Positions 32,221-44,469 of a stretch of DNA of 64,000 nucleotides are shown here, piece by piece (the first letter of the stretch is position 1; every line of letters begins with the position of its first letter). Source of the stretch: Ophiura sarsii (taxonomy: Eukaryota; Echinodermata; Ophiuroidea; Amphilepidida; Ophiuridae); assembly GCA_035610835.1 (NCBI GenBank), contig CM069455.1, positions 48,692,868 to 48,756,867 of the forward strand, written 5' to 3'. The notes beneath the pieces were generated by a model. The model was not told the DNA's origin and did no database searches. It was given only the letters and a program-made list of their open reading frames with translations. A program made the translations under genes and the position numbers.

Positions 32221-32289
32221 AGGTGTATGTTACGACCACTTTAGCTTTTTTCCTCACCAAAATATTTTGATATCAGAAGAAACCCCAGG

Positions 32290-32600
32290 GCATGTGTGGC
32301 GCAGTGGCTAGAACACTGGATTCATGATCTAAAGTTTGTGGGTTCGAGTCCCACTGTGGTCAACATGTTGTGCTCTTGAGTAAGGCACTTCTCTCTACCC
32401 AGGTGTATTTAAATGGGTACCGGCATTCTTCAGTGCTGGGAAGGTAACAGACTTGCTGTGGAGGAGGTGTAGCGAGCCCCACACTGCCACACAGCAACAT
32501 TATAAAAAAGGAATGAGTCTGGCCCTATCGCTTTGAAAGGGAGATGGGCACTCCGCTCCTGGTATTACAGGATTGACCGCCTTTACTTCTTTTTTTTGCT
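32290..32600 (+). mobile_element. tRNA-derived SINE
   Basis: A box 'tggcgcagtgg' at 32297 and B box 'ggttcgagtccc' at 32341, separated as in a tRNA. A conserved-looking body follows ('gagtaaggcacttctctct', 'acccaggtgtatttaaatgg'), then a T-rich end. The long non-tRNA body and broken acceptor stem argue against a functional tRNA gene. It interrupts a family D MITE. Confidence 0.8.
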
Positions 32601-32603
32601 TTT

Positions 32604-32910
32604 TACTGAAGATAGCAGTACATCACATTATGTAAAAATGCTATCTACTGAAAATAGCAATACATACAAATGTAGAAATGACATCTACTGAAGATGGCAA
32701 TATATTTCATTATGTAGAAATGCTATCTACTGAAGATAGCAATACATTACAATGTAGAAATGCCATCTTCTGAAGATGGCAATATATTACATTAATGTAG
32801 AAATGCTATCTACTGAAGATAGCAATACATTACAATGTAGAAATGCCATCTTCTGAAGATGGCAATATATTACATTAATGTAGAAATGCTATCTACTGAA
32901 GATAGCAATC
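32604..32910. repeat. Tandem hairpin array, ~41-bp unit, two alternating stem types
   Basis: About eight units start directly after the SINE. Hairpins lie near 32640, 32680, 32722, 32762, 32805, 32845 and 32888 (spacing 40-43). Stems alternate between GCTATCT/AGATAGC (loop ACTGA) and GCCATCT/AGATGGC (loop TCTGA), each followed by 'aatacat' or 'aatatat' and 'tgtagaaat'. Confidence 0.85.
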
Positions 32911-33109
32911 CAAGTGTCTGATAGGAAAGTGTACTTGTATGATATGCAGCAAAACCTCAGTTAAAGGTGTATGTTTCGATTGCTTTTTTGGCTATGATTT
33001 TGCAATTTTTACCTGCCTGACGCCAAATTTACCCGCATGGGCAGGCAGGCGGGTGCTTAAGTCCAGCCCTGATTTATAGGGCTGTGCTTCATTCTAAGAG
33101 GCAATCTTG

Positions 33110-33400
33110 TATTTGTTTACACGGTCGGTCCAAACGGCTACACGCTTGGGTCCTGAAAGGACCAAGCTCAAGCAAATTGCTTAAAGCTCAAAGCAAAAGG
33201 CTTTTAAGCCTTTTGCTTTGAGCAATTTGCTTAAAAAGCCAGCATGAATGCCAGCATGAATGAAACATGCTTAAAAGCATGTTTCAGTCATGCTGGCTGA
33301 ATGAAATGAAAGTTAGACAAATTTGGAAGAAAAGAATCAAGTAAAAAGAGCCACTCCCAACAAATAAGTTTGACAATATTGCTGTCAGCCGTCGGACATG
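33110..33400. repeat. Repeat family E with two nested hairpins, copy 1
   Basis: It contains a hairpin at 33173-33237 (arms 'aagcaaattgctt', 'gcaaaaggctt') and another at 33241-33300 ('gccagcatg' to 'catgctggc'). A simpler inverted copy is at 60010-60215, sharing 'tgaaaggaccaagc', 'agccactcccaacaaataa' and 'ttcatttcattcagcc'-type blocks. Confidence 0.7.
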
Positions 33401-33539
33401 ATAAAAGAACCTCTTAATCCAAATCTAATCTCATTTGCCACACAGGCTTTATGTTATGGGGAAAATTGATTTCACAGAATAAATTGTATATATTAGCTTC
33501 ATGAATTGACTGTACATACCAACGAAAGGTTTTTGTCAA

Positions 33540-33850
33540 TTTGTATTTTTGTCAATTGCTGTTGACAACAAAGCAAAAGTTTTAACACATTCAGTCAGTC
33601 TACGCTCTAATCAGCCATACCACTCACAACACAAGATTGTTCCTAGTGATCCTGAAGCTGTGTTGTTTACCTGAGCAAATGGCATGTGACATCACATGCT
33701 GTTTGATGATGTAAACAACAGTCGTTTACACAGCCAGCCTCACACGATCTAAGAACGATCTTATGTATATGGCCGAGTAGAGCGTGGACACTGAATTGAT
33801 GATTGTTAAAAAGTGTTGCTTTGTTGTCAATGGCAAATGACAAAAATACC
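33540..33850. repeat. 310-bp inverted repeat
   Basis: 'ttgacaacaaagcaa' near 33560 is inverted as 'ttgctttgttgtcaa' near 33815. The arms continue inward through 'acactgaatt', 'ctacgctct' and 'gttgtttac'. It is a palindromic element with diverged arms. Confidence 0.72.
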
Positions 33851-33969
33851 CGGATCTAAATGCTGTGAACTTTGCACTGATAATAGATGATGACCTGAGA
33901 CGGGTTATAAGCTATAAGTGGTCGAAAACCGTACAGAAGTGACCAAGATATGAGCAAAAACACTGCCCT

Positions 33970-35800
33970 TTGGCTTTTCAGACTATTCTATAGGCCATGT
34001 TTGTTTATTTCTATGCGTACTGTAACCTTGCAGTCGGCGCGCGTAATACATAATGCGTCGTAGTTCGCCGTGAAAATAGATGCGTGCAGGCAAATAATTG
34101 AGAAATATTCTGTGCTACCGGAGATGGTTATGTCTTGGGGCTGAAATAAGCTGTTTGGGGGTAGGGGTGTAATGAATTATGTGGTTTGTGCGGTAGGGGT
34201 AAATGTGGAATAACCGAGGGCCATGAGGTAATGAAAAAATGTGGTTTCTGATATATAATAAAAAACATGGCATGGTGAATCTAAATCACATAAGTGTCAG
34301 ATGTGGGATTTGACAAGGGGTAGTCCTGATTACTTTGATTTAATGACATTGCGTAACTAAACCATGTGATCGGGATATAGTTTGGGGTAATGGCAGGAAG
34401 CATTCAATTTCTGGTCAGGAATGTATTCTTACCAATTCCGTGATAATGTTTGTAAGCTTTATAAACTATAATCTTTTTTAATTTCGTAGGTGTCTATCTG
34501 GTAAGCGCTGTTTACTAGCAAGAGCCCTTTTTCAGACTGTTTCTACGAGTTAGTGTTTGTTTATCTTCATGCGTAACATAACTTGAAAACTTTGGCACAA
34601 TTTTACGCAAAAGATAGTTCCAGTTCTGTTTGCAGTAGTCAGGGAGGGTTGACCTTCTAAATTTGATAACAATAGAAAATCACCATGCATGAACGCACAC
34701 TATGCACACAGACAGAGTTTTGCATTGTACCTCTAATTTTACACATTCTTTGAAGACGTCAAAAATCAGGAAATTAATGCGAATATAACTCAAATGTGTG
34801 CTTCGTTGTTATAAGACCAATCAGGCCGAATCTTATACCATTCGAAAGATTGTATTGTCAGCTATTTATATCCTTTCGCCCCAAAGTTCGTCGACCTTCA
34901 GCTCTTGGTGAGTTACACCAACCGTAGTTGGGCGGGCGGGTGGTCAATTATTTAGAGCTAAAAAATTGTCATTTTTCACTTCATAACAGGAAAAAACAGA
35001 GGTTTTCAGGTTTTAAAAAAAAGTGCTTCGTTATGCTAGCATCAATCATAACAGTATTTAGTTGAGAGTAAAGCTTTACGTGTCTAGTTTCATAATCCGT
35101 TCGCCCCAAATTCAGGAAATATTGCGTTGTGTTTTTAGGGAAGATTTTATGAAAAAAGAGGTAACATTTCCGAGCGGTTTCAATGGGAAATATGGTGCGT
35201 GCAAAGTTTTGTTGGAGCAGATGTGGGCTAGTTTTCATTATGCTGCAACCATGCAGTCGGCGTGAGTAATACTTAACGTGTTGTAGTGCGCCTTGAAAAT
35301 AGACGCGCATACACACGGGCGGGAAAATAATGAAGAAATACGCTGTGCTACGGGAGATGGCTAAGGTTTGAAGCTTTGGGGGTTGAGAAAGCTGTGAGGA
35401 CAGGGGGGGGGGGGGGTGAAGTAATGTGGTTTGGGAGATGGGGGTTAATGAAGAATATGGAATAAGCGAGGGTCATGAGGTAATGAAATAATGTGGTTTC
35501 TGATAAGAACAAACATGGTATATGGTGAATCTTAATCGCGACAGATGGTGTCAGATGTGGGATCTGACACGTACTGTAGGCCTACGTGGTAGTCCTGTAT
35601 TGTATACCGGTATACGAGATTTAAATGATACTAAATTGCATAACAGGGAAGGCCATGTGGTGTAATGAAATACTAGTGTGGATTCAATGCAACATTTCAT
35701 GCCTCACAGCATAATTGAGGCATTAATTGAGTATAAACCATGGGATATATCTCGGGGCAACGACGGGAAGCATTCAATTCCAGATCAGAATATAGGCCTA
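33970..35800. repeat. Diverged direct duplication
   Basis: Blocks at 34020-34330 ('cagtcggcg', 'atgaggtaatgaaa', 'aatgtggtttctgata', 'tcagatgtgggat') recur in the same order at 35240-35600. 'ggaagcattcaatt' recurs near 34398 and 35768, with a weaker match near 37528. The copies are well diverged, and the second is split by about 0.6 kb of other sequence. No gene is recognised. Confidence 0.6.
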
Positions 35801-36045
35801 GAGATTTACATGTATTATACAAGGGACAATATTGCCCCTGATTTATACCGTATTCATATATATGTGGTGACATTTTTTAAGTTGGGACCCAATTGGTGCA
35901 CATTTAGCAATTTGGTGAAAATCACCTCTCTTGGCACCTTTTCAACTATATCACAAGCATAGTTCATCTAAAGTATGTATAACCATACATTTTTGGAAAG
36001 CTGATATACTAAGGATTTTAATGGCACTAATTTTAACCTGATATT

Positions 36046-36640
36046 CAGGGTGGCCAAAAAATCATATAGGGTGTAACAAAAGAAATTTACATGAAATACT
36101 TAACTTTTTAAAAGGACTCACATTTCTTCCCAGTATGTAGAAATTAAAATCTAACTTATTGATGAGAAAGCATATGATTTTCCCTTTCCATAAATGTATA
36201 ATTTGTGGGGGTTTCTTAGTTACAGTAATACTATACAGGGTGTGCAAAAAGTAAAAATTATTACGCTCATTAATTATAGAAAATAGCTAGCTATATTCAA
36301 AGTAGCCCAAAATACATCAAAACATATCAATAACTTGTCAGAATCTGAAATTTGATGAAGGATTGTTATTTCCTACTTGAAAAAAAATATACCCCATCAA
36401 AATTAGGAGTTATTTTTTAAAGATTATACAGGGTGTTCGGTGTTTCAAAATTTAAGATAAGTCACTGGCAATGTGTTATTGATTTGGTTGGTTAGACTGT
36501 ATACAGAATGAAAAGGCTATAGAAGTAGGCCTGTATTTCAAGCATGTGTTAGACCTTTATTCCAGGGAATAAAAGGCTAAATAATATTTAGTTTGAACTG
36601 TTACACAGCAGGCTAGTATACAGGGTGGTACAAAATGTAA
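36046..36640. repeat. CAGGGTG motif at ~190-bp intervals
   Basis: 'cagggtgg' at 36046 and 'acagggtg' at 36235, 36428 and 36620, spaced 189, 193 and 192. The last three are preceded by 'tat' and followed by A-rich sequence. The sequence in between is not obviously repeated. Confidence 0.55.
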
Positions 36641-38224
36641 TCGTCATAGGTTTAACATGCACTGATTCATTTCATTGTAACATTATATTAGATTGATTGA
36701 TTGTACAGTGTAATGGACAATTTAACTGAGGTTGAAGATGACAACCCTTATCAACTTTATGAAATTCATAAATCATACATTTTGAAATGCAAAACCCCAT
36801 TATAGGTCAATGTGCCTATCGAGGATTACCCTAATCACATCCGTTTATAAGATTTAATTAGTTTTTAATTAATTAGTGTTTATTTCATTAATAAGTATCT
36901 TTTTACACTAAATACAGACATGATAGTGACTGTAAACTTCAACATCATGACTATTTTGACAGAAAATGTGGGTTCTCTATGCAATTTCTACTAAAAGCTC
37001 GTGTGAATATCATTTGCAACCTTATCATCCCCACCTCCACCATGCCGCCTAATTATGTTTAACGAGTTACATAAATTGATTAAGCTTCATTTAAATGTTT
37101 TATCTAATTTGTATGATTAGAGCATTAAATTCTCTGTAAAATGAGACCAAACTTGCAATTCCATGTTGTACTAAACCAGAGATACAAGCATTTGAATCTT
37201 TTAGAATCGTTTACAAATGCTATCTCCATTGGAAATACACACACGCAACAACCACCCCCGCAACAACCACCCCTTCCACCCCTGACTAATTGTGTTTAAT
37301 TAGCTGTAGTAATTAATTGGTATGCATATTTGATATTATTTTTCTTGATACTGATAGAGGGATAATTGGGCTTTCATATAAGCCCAAATTTGCATATCTG
37401 CTATGCTTATAACAGTACTTTATTTAGAAAACCAATGTCAAATGTTACCGAAAATGTGCATATTCCACCTTTTTTGGGTGCCCAACTTAAAAAACCTGAC
37501 CATGTATGGGATATGGGTAAATGACGGCAAACATTCAATTTCAGGTCATATGGTCAGAACATGTCATTAGGCTGTGGCATGCATTATGATTATTTATATT
37601 TTAACTCATCATGAATCATTGAATGTATTTTTAAAACAATTTCAGGATATATTTTCCAAAACTGTTGTTTAATTTTGTAGGTGTTGTATGTAGGCCCATC
37701 CCATGGACTTATAAGTCTTGGTCAATGGTAAGCCCTACTTACTAGCGGGAGCCCGTCCGAAGGACGAGCGTGCCGCTAGTTCTGTTTACACTTTTACAGT
37801 AACAAGACCAACACAACACACCCCACACGCCCAAAGTTGCAACTCTTCCAAATTCGGCAACCATTACAAATTAGGCACCTACTTTTTCATGGATTTACTC
37901 ATTATTGACGAATCATAAATGTTGATGGTATTACATTTCCTATAGGAAAACGAGAACGAATTTCCAGGAGTCTATCGGTAACTACCACAAGAGCGCCTTT
38001 ATGATGAATTTCTAGCGAAACATTATAGTTTCTTCCGTGGACCGAACCATGGAACTGTCAAACTCGCCAGTCGCCACTTTGTTGATCCTGGGGATGGCTC
38101 AAATGGTGAGTTGTGAAGGGGTGAGTTACGGTGTTTGGGGAGTTTCACTCGAGTTGTAGGGCCGTTGTGAAGCGAGTGGAGCGATCAGCGATTAGAGGAA
38201 CTCAAGATATATTAGATACAGAAA
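36641..38224. other. No gene recognised
   Basis: AT-rich spacer. 37670-37790 shares short blocks ('ttactagc..gagccc') with 34490-34530, part of the diverged duplication. The short open frame at 37718 shows no known motif. Confidence 0.4.
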
Positions 38225-38340
38225 CCTAGCAGAATGTGTGAGGAAATTAAAGTTAAAGAGGAAAAAGAAAGAGGAAAAAAGAACAAGGAAAAAGAAGAGG
38301 AAAAAGATGAGGGGAAGAAAAAGAGGGGACAGATAGAATT
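38225..38340. repeat. Polypurine tract
   Basis: About 110 bases almost entirely A and G on the plus strand (gaggaaaaag-type runs). The long antisense open frame across it is a composition artefact. Confidence 0.65.
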
Positions 38341-38949
38341 TACTTAATTGTAAGGGCGTATCCAGGACTGTTTTGATCAGGTGGAAAAACTTTGGGTATC
38401 CTTGTGAGCGGAGCGAGCGACCATCGGGTGGGGTAGGGGCCGCCGTACGGGCCAAGCATCCACACCAAGGCAAGTGGTTGGGGTCACAGGGGCCTCCTGA
38501 GTTCAATGCATTTTGACTTTTAAGGCAAAGATTCAGCATTCTGAAGCAAGAAGAATTAGGATGGTCCGAGACCCATTGGATGGTCCGAGACCCATTATAA
38601 TGTTGAAACCGATAAATCATGGCAACATTAGTGTTACCATTTTTGGGGGAGTCGGGGGGGGGGGGGGGGGGGGGTGTCTGAAATCTTGCTCCTGATGAGA
38701 AAAAACCGATCATCTTTAATAGGATTGCCTTTCTAAACACGTTTGTGTTACAATTACAAGCATCAATAGATGAACATTAAAAGTGATTTAATCAGTAATT
38801 CAAAACTGCAACTCTCATATAAATATTGATACTTTATTGTCAATAATGCAACCTTCACTTGCTAACAAGAACATTAGTTCATATCGATGTGAAATCTTAA
38901 AAACAAATGTTGGTGCCACTTCCCAGCTAACCATATTACGTTGTTAGAA

Positions 38950-39540
38950 CGTCGTGGCAAGGTTTCACTTTCGTTCTTGGAACGTTATGATTAAAAGTTC
39001 AAAGAACGTTGTGAACGTGATCCAACGTTAGGAGAACGTTTATTTGTCGACACATTTTTACGTTGTATGAACGTTAGTCATGAACGTTTTCACAACGTTA
39101 TCACAACGTCCTAAACGTTTAAAACACTTTCTTGAAATTCTGTTAGTTATACCATTACGTCCAAATGACGTTTTTATACTGTCTTTATTACGTTATCGGA
39201 ACGTCGTGACAACGTTCATGGAACGTTGCGATCCAACGTTAGAAGAACGTTTATTTGTCGACACATTTTTACGTTGTTTGAACGTTAGTAATGAACGTTT
39301 TCACAACGTTATAACAACGTCCCAAACGTTTAAAAAACTTCTGTTAGTTATACCATTACGTCCAAATGACGTTTTTATAACCTATTTATTACGTTGTTGG
39401 AACGTCGTGACAACGTTTCACTTTCGTTCTTGGAACGTTATGATTAAACGTTCAAAAAACGTTTATTTGTCGACACATTTTTATGTTGTATGAACGTTAG
39501 TCTTGAACGTTTTCACAACGTTATCCCAAACGTGTAAAAA
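38950..39540. repeat. Tandem repeat, ~211-bp unit, 3 copies
   Basis: 'tatttgtcgacacattttta' recurs at 39041, 39252 and 39464. Each unit carries about ten AACGTT or ACGTT words. Part of the AACGTT transposon. Confidence 0.75.
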
Positions 39541-40527
39541 ACTTTCATCAAATTCGGTTAGTTACACCATGGCAACCAGGGAATGGTAGTGGTATTATAG
39601 AGGGATGGGGCGGGCATTGACCTTTTCATGTGTACTATGTTCTTGCTCAATGTATATGGCATTAGTGAACAATGACTTGCCTTTAGCTATACATATGAGA
39701 ACTTACGTATACAGATCAAAATGCTTTCTATGGTGTTAAAAGCTGTTAAATGTATGTATCGACTTAAATTATTTAAAAAAATAGGTTTAAATAAATAAAA
39801 GTTGCAAATTAGCTCATTACCATAATTTAAAGGTTACAAACGAGCACCGGTGCTAATTTTTGTACCATTGAAATTATGCTAATGAGCTATTTCCACAATT
39901 TACTCGACTCATGTAAGGCCAGGTAAAATATGCAAATTAGCGATTACAGCCCAGGTAACATAATTTGGTTGTGTAAACGTTATATGAACGTTATATGAAC
40001 GTCGTGATGAAGCCAGATTCTTTTCAAGCTTAAAAGACATAAATAAATATATTCCACATAAATTATACAGGTATTTTGTCATGAGTTCAAGTTCTATACT
40101 CTTTTTCCATGTGCAATACCCACGAGGAACGAATTCGATTCAAACTTTAACGGATTTACACGCTTAGAAAAGAGCATATTGCGCTTCTTACAAGTTCGTA
40201 ATCATAGTTGTAATTAATGCAAATTGGACCAAGCCGATTTTGCTTCCTCATGTTTGCTGAAGCATATCTCCCGTTCTAAATAACCAATTGGAACGCAATA
40301 AAATGCAAATGAAAGCTTATTTACTCAGCTTTCATAATACATCAAGATTAGACCCGTGTGTTCCTGTCCTTTTAAGATATCTTATGTGCCCAGAGTGTTA
40401 ACATTTTTTGGGTCACCCTGTATACGCCTAGATTAGTACATCAAATTTGTAATGCCAAATTGTTTTGTATTAAAATTTTGATTCGTAATAAACCTTTTTA
40501 AATAAAATGTAATTCATTATTTAATTA

Positions 40528-41277
40528 GTCCATGGAAACGTGAGCAAAATGTTTTCTGAACGTTGCAGTTAAGTTCTAGTTTGGTTGCACTTAGGTTGTG
40601 GTTAGGTTGTCATTAAAACGTTTCTACAACGTTATTATAACGTTGCGGTTTGGGTGTGATTTGGTTGTTTTAGGTTGGTCAATGGAAACGTGAGCAAAAA
40701 GTTCTCTGAACGTTGCAGTTAAGTTCTAGTTTGGTTGCGCTTAGGTTGTGGTTAGGTTGTCATTAAAACGTTTCTACAACGTTATTATAACGTTGCGGTT
40801 TGGGTGTGATTTGGTTGTTTTAGGTTGGTCCATGGAAACGTGAGCAAAACGTTCTCTGAACGTTGCAGTTAAGTTCTAGTTTGGTTGCACTTAGGTTGTG
40901 GTTAGGTTGTCATTAAAACGTTTCTACAACGTTATTATAACGTTGCGGTTTGGGTGTGATTTGGTTGTTTTAGGTTGGTCCGTTGAAACGTGAGCAAAAC
41001 GTTCTCTGAACGTTGCAGTTAAGTTCTAGTTTGGTTGCACTTAGGTTGTGGTTAGGTTGTCATTAAAACGTTTCTACAACGTTATATATAACGTTGCGGT
41101 TTGGGTGTGATTTGGTTGTTTTAGGTTGGTCCGTTGAAACGTGAGCAAAACGTTCTCTGAACGTTGCAGTTAAGTTCTAGTTTGGTTGCACTTAGGTTGT
41201 GGTTAGGTTGTCATTACAACGTTTCTACAACGTTATATATAACGTCGCGGTTTGGGTGTGATTTGGTACTTAAAACA
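40528..41277. repeat. Tandem repeat, 150-bp unit, 5 copies
   Basis: Units start near 40528, 40678, 40828, 40978 and 41129 with 'ggaaacgtgagcaaaa' or 'tgaaacgtgagcaaaa'. They are nearly identical, so homogenisation is recent. Partial inverted copies follow at 41280-41770. Confidence 0.85.
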
Positions 41278-42490
41278 AACAACCCGCAACGTTATAATAA
41301 CGCTGTAAGAACGTATTTAATGACAACCTAACCAGAACCTTAGTGCAACCAAACTAGAACTTAAACTACAACGTTCAGGGAACATCCTTTTCACGTTTAA
41401 AGGATTAAACTAAAACAACCAACTATTTGAGTGTTACAACGTTGTTAAAACATTATGTAAACGTTTCCGATGATCAACATGCAACGTTCAGAGAACGTTT
41501 TAATCACGTTTCCAAGAACCAACCTAAAACAAACAAACCGCAACGTCATAATAACGTTGTAAGAACGTTTATAATGACAACCTAACCACAACCTAAGTGC
41601 AACCAAACTATAACTAAACTTTAACGTTCAGAGAACGTTTTGCTCACGTTTCAACGGACCAACTTAAAACAACCAAATCACAACCAAACCGTAACGTTAT
41701 AAAAACGTTGTTAAAACGTTTTAAATGACGCAACCTAACTGCAACCTAGGTGCAACGTTGCGGAAACGTTCTGTGTTTGCTGGGTTGTCCCTCTCTCTCT
41801 CTCTCTGTCGTGGTTTTGCATTGCGCCCTCTCTGGGTTTTGATCGATTGCGTGTTTGTATTGGGATCGATGCATCGGCCACTCGAGATATTTGGACATAA
41901 ACATCGTCATTGCTATGGTATCTTAGGATGCAAAATATGTTTTTAACCTTCTTTTTATGGATCAGTTATTAAAGATTATGGATGACAAGATAAGATACTG
42001 ATGTCAGGAAGCGTTTCTTACGGACTTTCCAGGTACCATTGCACAAGATAAGAGCAAAAATGGGGTTTAAAACTTTAAAACCGAACAGACGATAATAGCC
42101 TCCACATTGTTAAAAACATATGGCTTTAGCTGTACAAGGTCTCGTAAAACAGCCCAGTTCTCTACCCGTATCCGATTCATTACGCCGGATAGAAGTAACC
42201 CATCAAAAATATGCATGAGCGTCATCTGTGCAAATAAATATCACGCCCATTACTACTAAAAGGCTCAGTAGAAATAGGCTTTGCTACACCATCGCTACAC
42301 TTCACAGGCTATAGGTTCAATCCAGCCCAGACGGTGCAGGATGTCCCTTTACTACTTCTAGATTTAGGCAAACTCATGGTTGAAGTACTAGTTCCATCAT
42401 GAGTTTAATGACTGTAAATAAAGCCATAGACTTTGGTTGTTGCAACGTAATCAATAACAAGTTGAGGTTGTCCAGCCCAGACGGTGTGGG

Positions 42491-43520
42491 ATGTCTCTAG
42501 ATTTAGGCAATCCTGGAGTAGCCAGGACTATGCCACAAGAAGAAATAATGCCACAGCTGTGGTTAACGCAACAACAACAGACATTACAAGAGAACATAAT
42601 ACCACAGCAACTGGTAATTGCACCACAACAGACAATGCCACAAGTACAGATGGTGCCACAACGACAAACTATGCCACAACATCGGGCAACGCCACAAGAA
42701 CAAATAATGAGACAACAGCGGATGACGCAACAGCCACAGATATTCCAAGAAGACACAATGCGACATCAGCCAGTAGGTGACACAACAAAAGGTGATGTTA
42801 CAAGAACAATTGACAGCGCACCAACAGGTGACATCACAACAACAGGTGACGCAACAAAAGGTGATGTTACAAGAACAATTAACTTCACAACAACAGGTGA
42901 CAGCACAACAGGTGATGTTACAAGAACAATTGACGCCACAACAACAGGTGACAGCACAGCAACAGGTGACACAACAAAAGGTGATGTTACACGAACAAGT
43001 GACTCCACAACAACAGGTGACACAAGAACAATTGACGCCACAGCAACAGGTGACAGCACAACAGGTGATGTTACAAGAACAATTGACAGCTCAACAACAG
43101 GCGACAGCACAACAAAAAGGAGCACAACATAAGGTAATGTTACAAGAACAATTGACGCCACAACAACAGATGGTGTCGCAACAACCGGCGATATCACGTC
43201 AACAGATAATGCCACAATCAAAGATGGTGCCACAACAACAGCTGACATTACAATGGATGGTGCCACAAGAACAAATAATGCCACAGCGGTGGTTGATACC
43301 ACTTTTGTCACTACATCAAATCCTTCAACCACCATTTATTCTCCTGATTCACATGTATACATGGATGTATACCTTGTTGCTTATAACCATTGTCAGTTTA
43401 GCAGCGTGTTCAGGCTGCCAGGAATATGTGCACAGGCAGTCTTTTCAGTATGTCATTTTTATGCTGCCCTTTAGTTTGAGTATAGCTCTAGATTTTGCAC
43501 ACTCATGTTGCTTGTTGTAA
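42491..43520 (+). pseudogene. Gln-rich repeat reading frame, frameshifted
   Basis: The first frame (42491 to about 42775) reads 'xMPQ' and 'MVPQ' spaced units. The same style continues in another frame from 42777 to 43520 ('QQKVMLQEQLT', 'QQQVTAQQ'), so one indel near 42775 separates them. The second frame ends in a hydrophobic stretch ('MYTLLLITIVSLAACSGC'). The DNA is a minisatellite without stops in several frames, so coding status is doubtful. No viral domain is recognised. Confidence 0.4.
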
Positions 43521-44469
43521 AACAACAATACCCAGCACATAGACTGTCAGCACAGACACTCATTTTCATGCTTTAGAAGCAACCAAACGGACACATCAAG
43601 ATTATTGACTGTATACAATGAACCATTTTTTAGAACCTTGCATAAAGGTGCATAGAGTGTTTTGCATTGAAATGTTTATAAAGTGCCATATCTTGATTCA
43701 ATATTACCTGCTTGGGTTTCTTGTTTTTTGTTTCCAAATTCTACCAGTTTGTCTGGTTTCCCTTTTGTTTTGGTCTGTCTTTTCCTTGCATGTAGCAGGT
43801 AAATTTATCTCAGGATGTGTCATGTTTTGTGTATAGTACGTTAAACCTTAAGATGTTCTTAGGGTTATATTATTGTGTTATAAACCCCAACTAAAGTAGT
43901 GATAGTTCTACAGTTGTGATTGTGGACTTCAGCCATGTCCATTGTCCAGCGTAACAGCATGTATTGTTCGTGGTTAGAATAATTATTAATTCGTTCATGT
44001 CATGTATTAGTTAGCCTACTGCTTTGAGCAGTTTAATTCCAAATTGTTTCAGTTTGTTCATGGTACGTGCATGTGCATTATGTGTTGAAGTGGTTAATCA
44101 TGAAGGTACTCATATAGGGCTTGTGGTATGTGCTATGCCCTCTGTATCAGTAGTTAAGTTATTCTAAATTTAGAGCTAATGTGTGGATTAGGTCTGGTCT
44201 ACATTATGTTGTATATATTATTAGTTGGTTCCATACTCCATTGCAAGGTTCAAATGTATATCCTTTGCTTGGTTAGCTGTTGGCCCTATCTGGTTTTTGT
44301 ATAGTCTAGCAGTTTTTGTACAAACTTGAAAAATTGGCTATAGTTAAATATCTTAATTATTTGTGTTCCATTACCCAGTAATTAGAAGTTGTGTAGCCTT
44401 TACATGCATTCACATTTGGGCACTACACTTGGTAATTGTCATTATTTAATGGACAATTAGGGGCCGGAA
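43521..44469. other. Internal 3' part of the LTR retroelement
   Basis: Noncoding, T-rich. It ends in 'attaggggccggaa' just before the right LTR, the likely polypurine tract. Confidence 0.5.

Larger units (their letters stand above)
38922..41784. mobile_element. 2.86-kb AACGTT-rich transposon inserted in the LTR
   Basis: The termini are CCCAGCTAACC at the left and GTGTTTGCTGGG at the right (imperfect inverse). The uninterrupted LTR reads 'ccacttgtccc'; here both sides carry TT, so the insertion duplicated or split TT. It contains dozens of AACGTT words, three ~211-bp tandem units (38950-39540), five 150-bp tandem units (40528-41277), then reverse-complement versions of the 150-bp unit to the right end. 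No transposase. Tandem core repeats with a TT target recall Helentron-associated elements, but inverted CCCAGC ends point to a cut-and-paste type; unresolved. Confidence 0.8.
38908..42106 (+). repeat. Left LTR, interrupted
   Basis: The LTR sequence is 38908-38921 plus 41785-42106. Apart from the insertion, it differs from the right LTR by about one substitution and 6 bp of CT repeat length by eye, so the retroelement is young. Confidence 0.82.

Noticed and set aside
32290..32365. Functional tRNA gene
   Set aside because: A and B boxes are present but the acceptor stem does not pair and a 230-bp non-tRNA body follows, so a SINE fits better.
32604..32910. CRISPR-like array
   Set aside because: Units are contiguous with no unique spacers, and the context is an animal genome. 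The same applies to 55121-55450.
38192..38740. 182-codon minus-strand ORF
   Set aside because: It spans a polypurine tract and a long C/G run; the low-complexity Phe/Leu-rich translation shows no domain.
42766..43335. Minus-strand Val/Ser-rich protein
   Set aside because: It is antisense to the Gln-rich minisatellite, which lacks stops in several frames on both strands.
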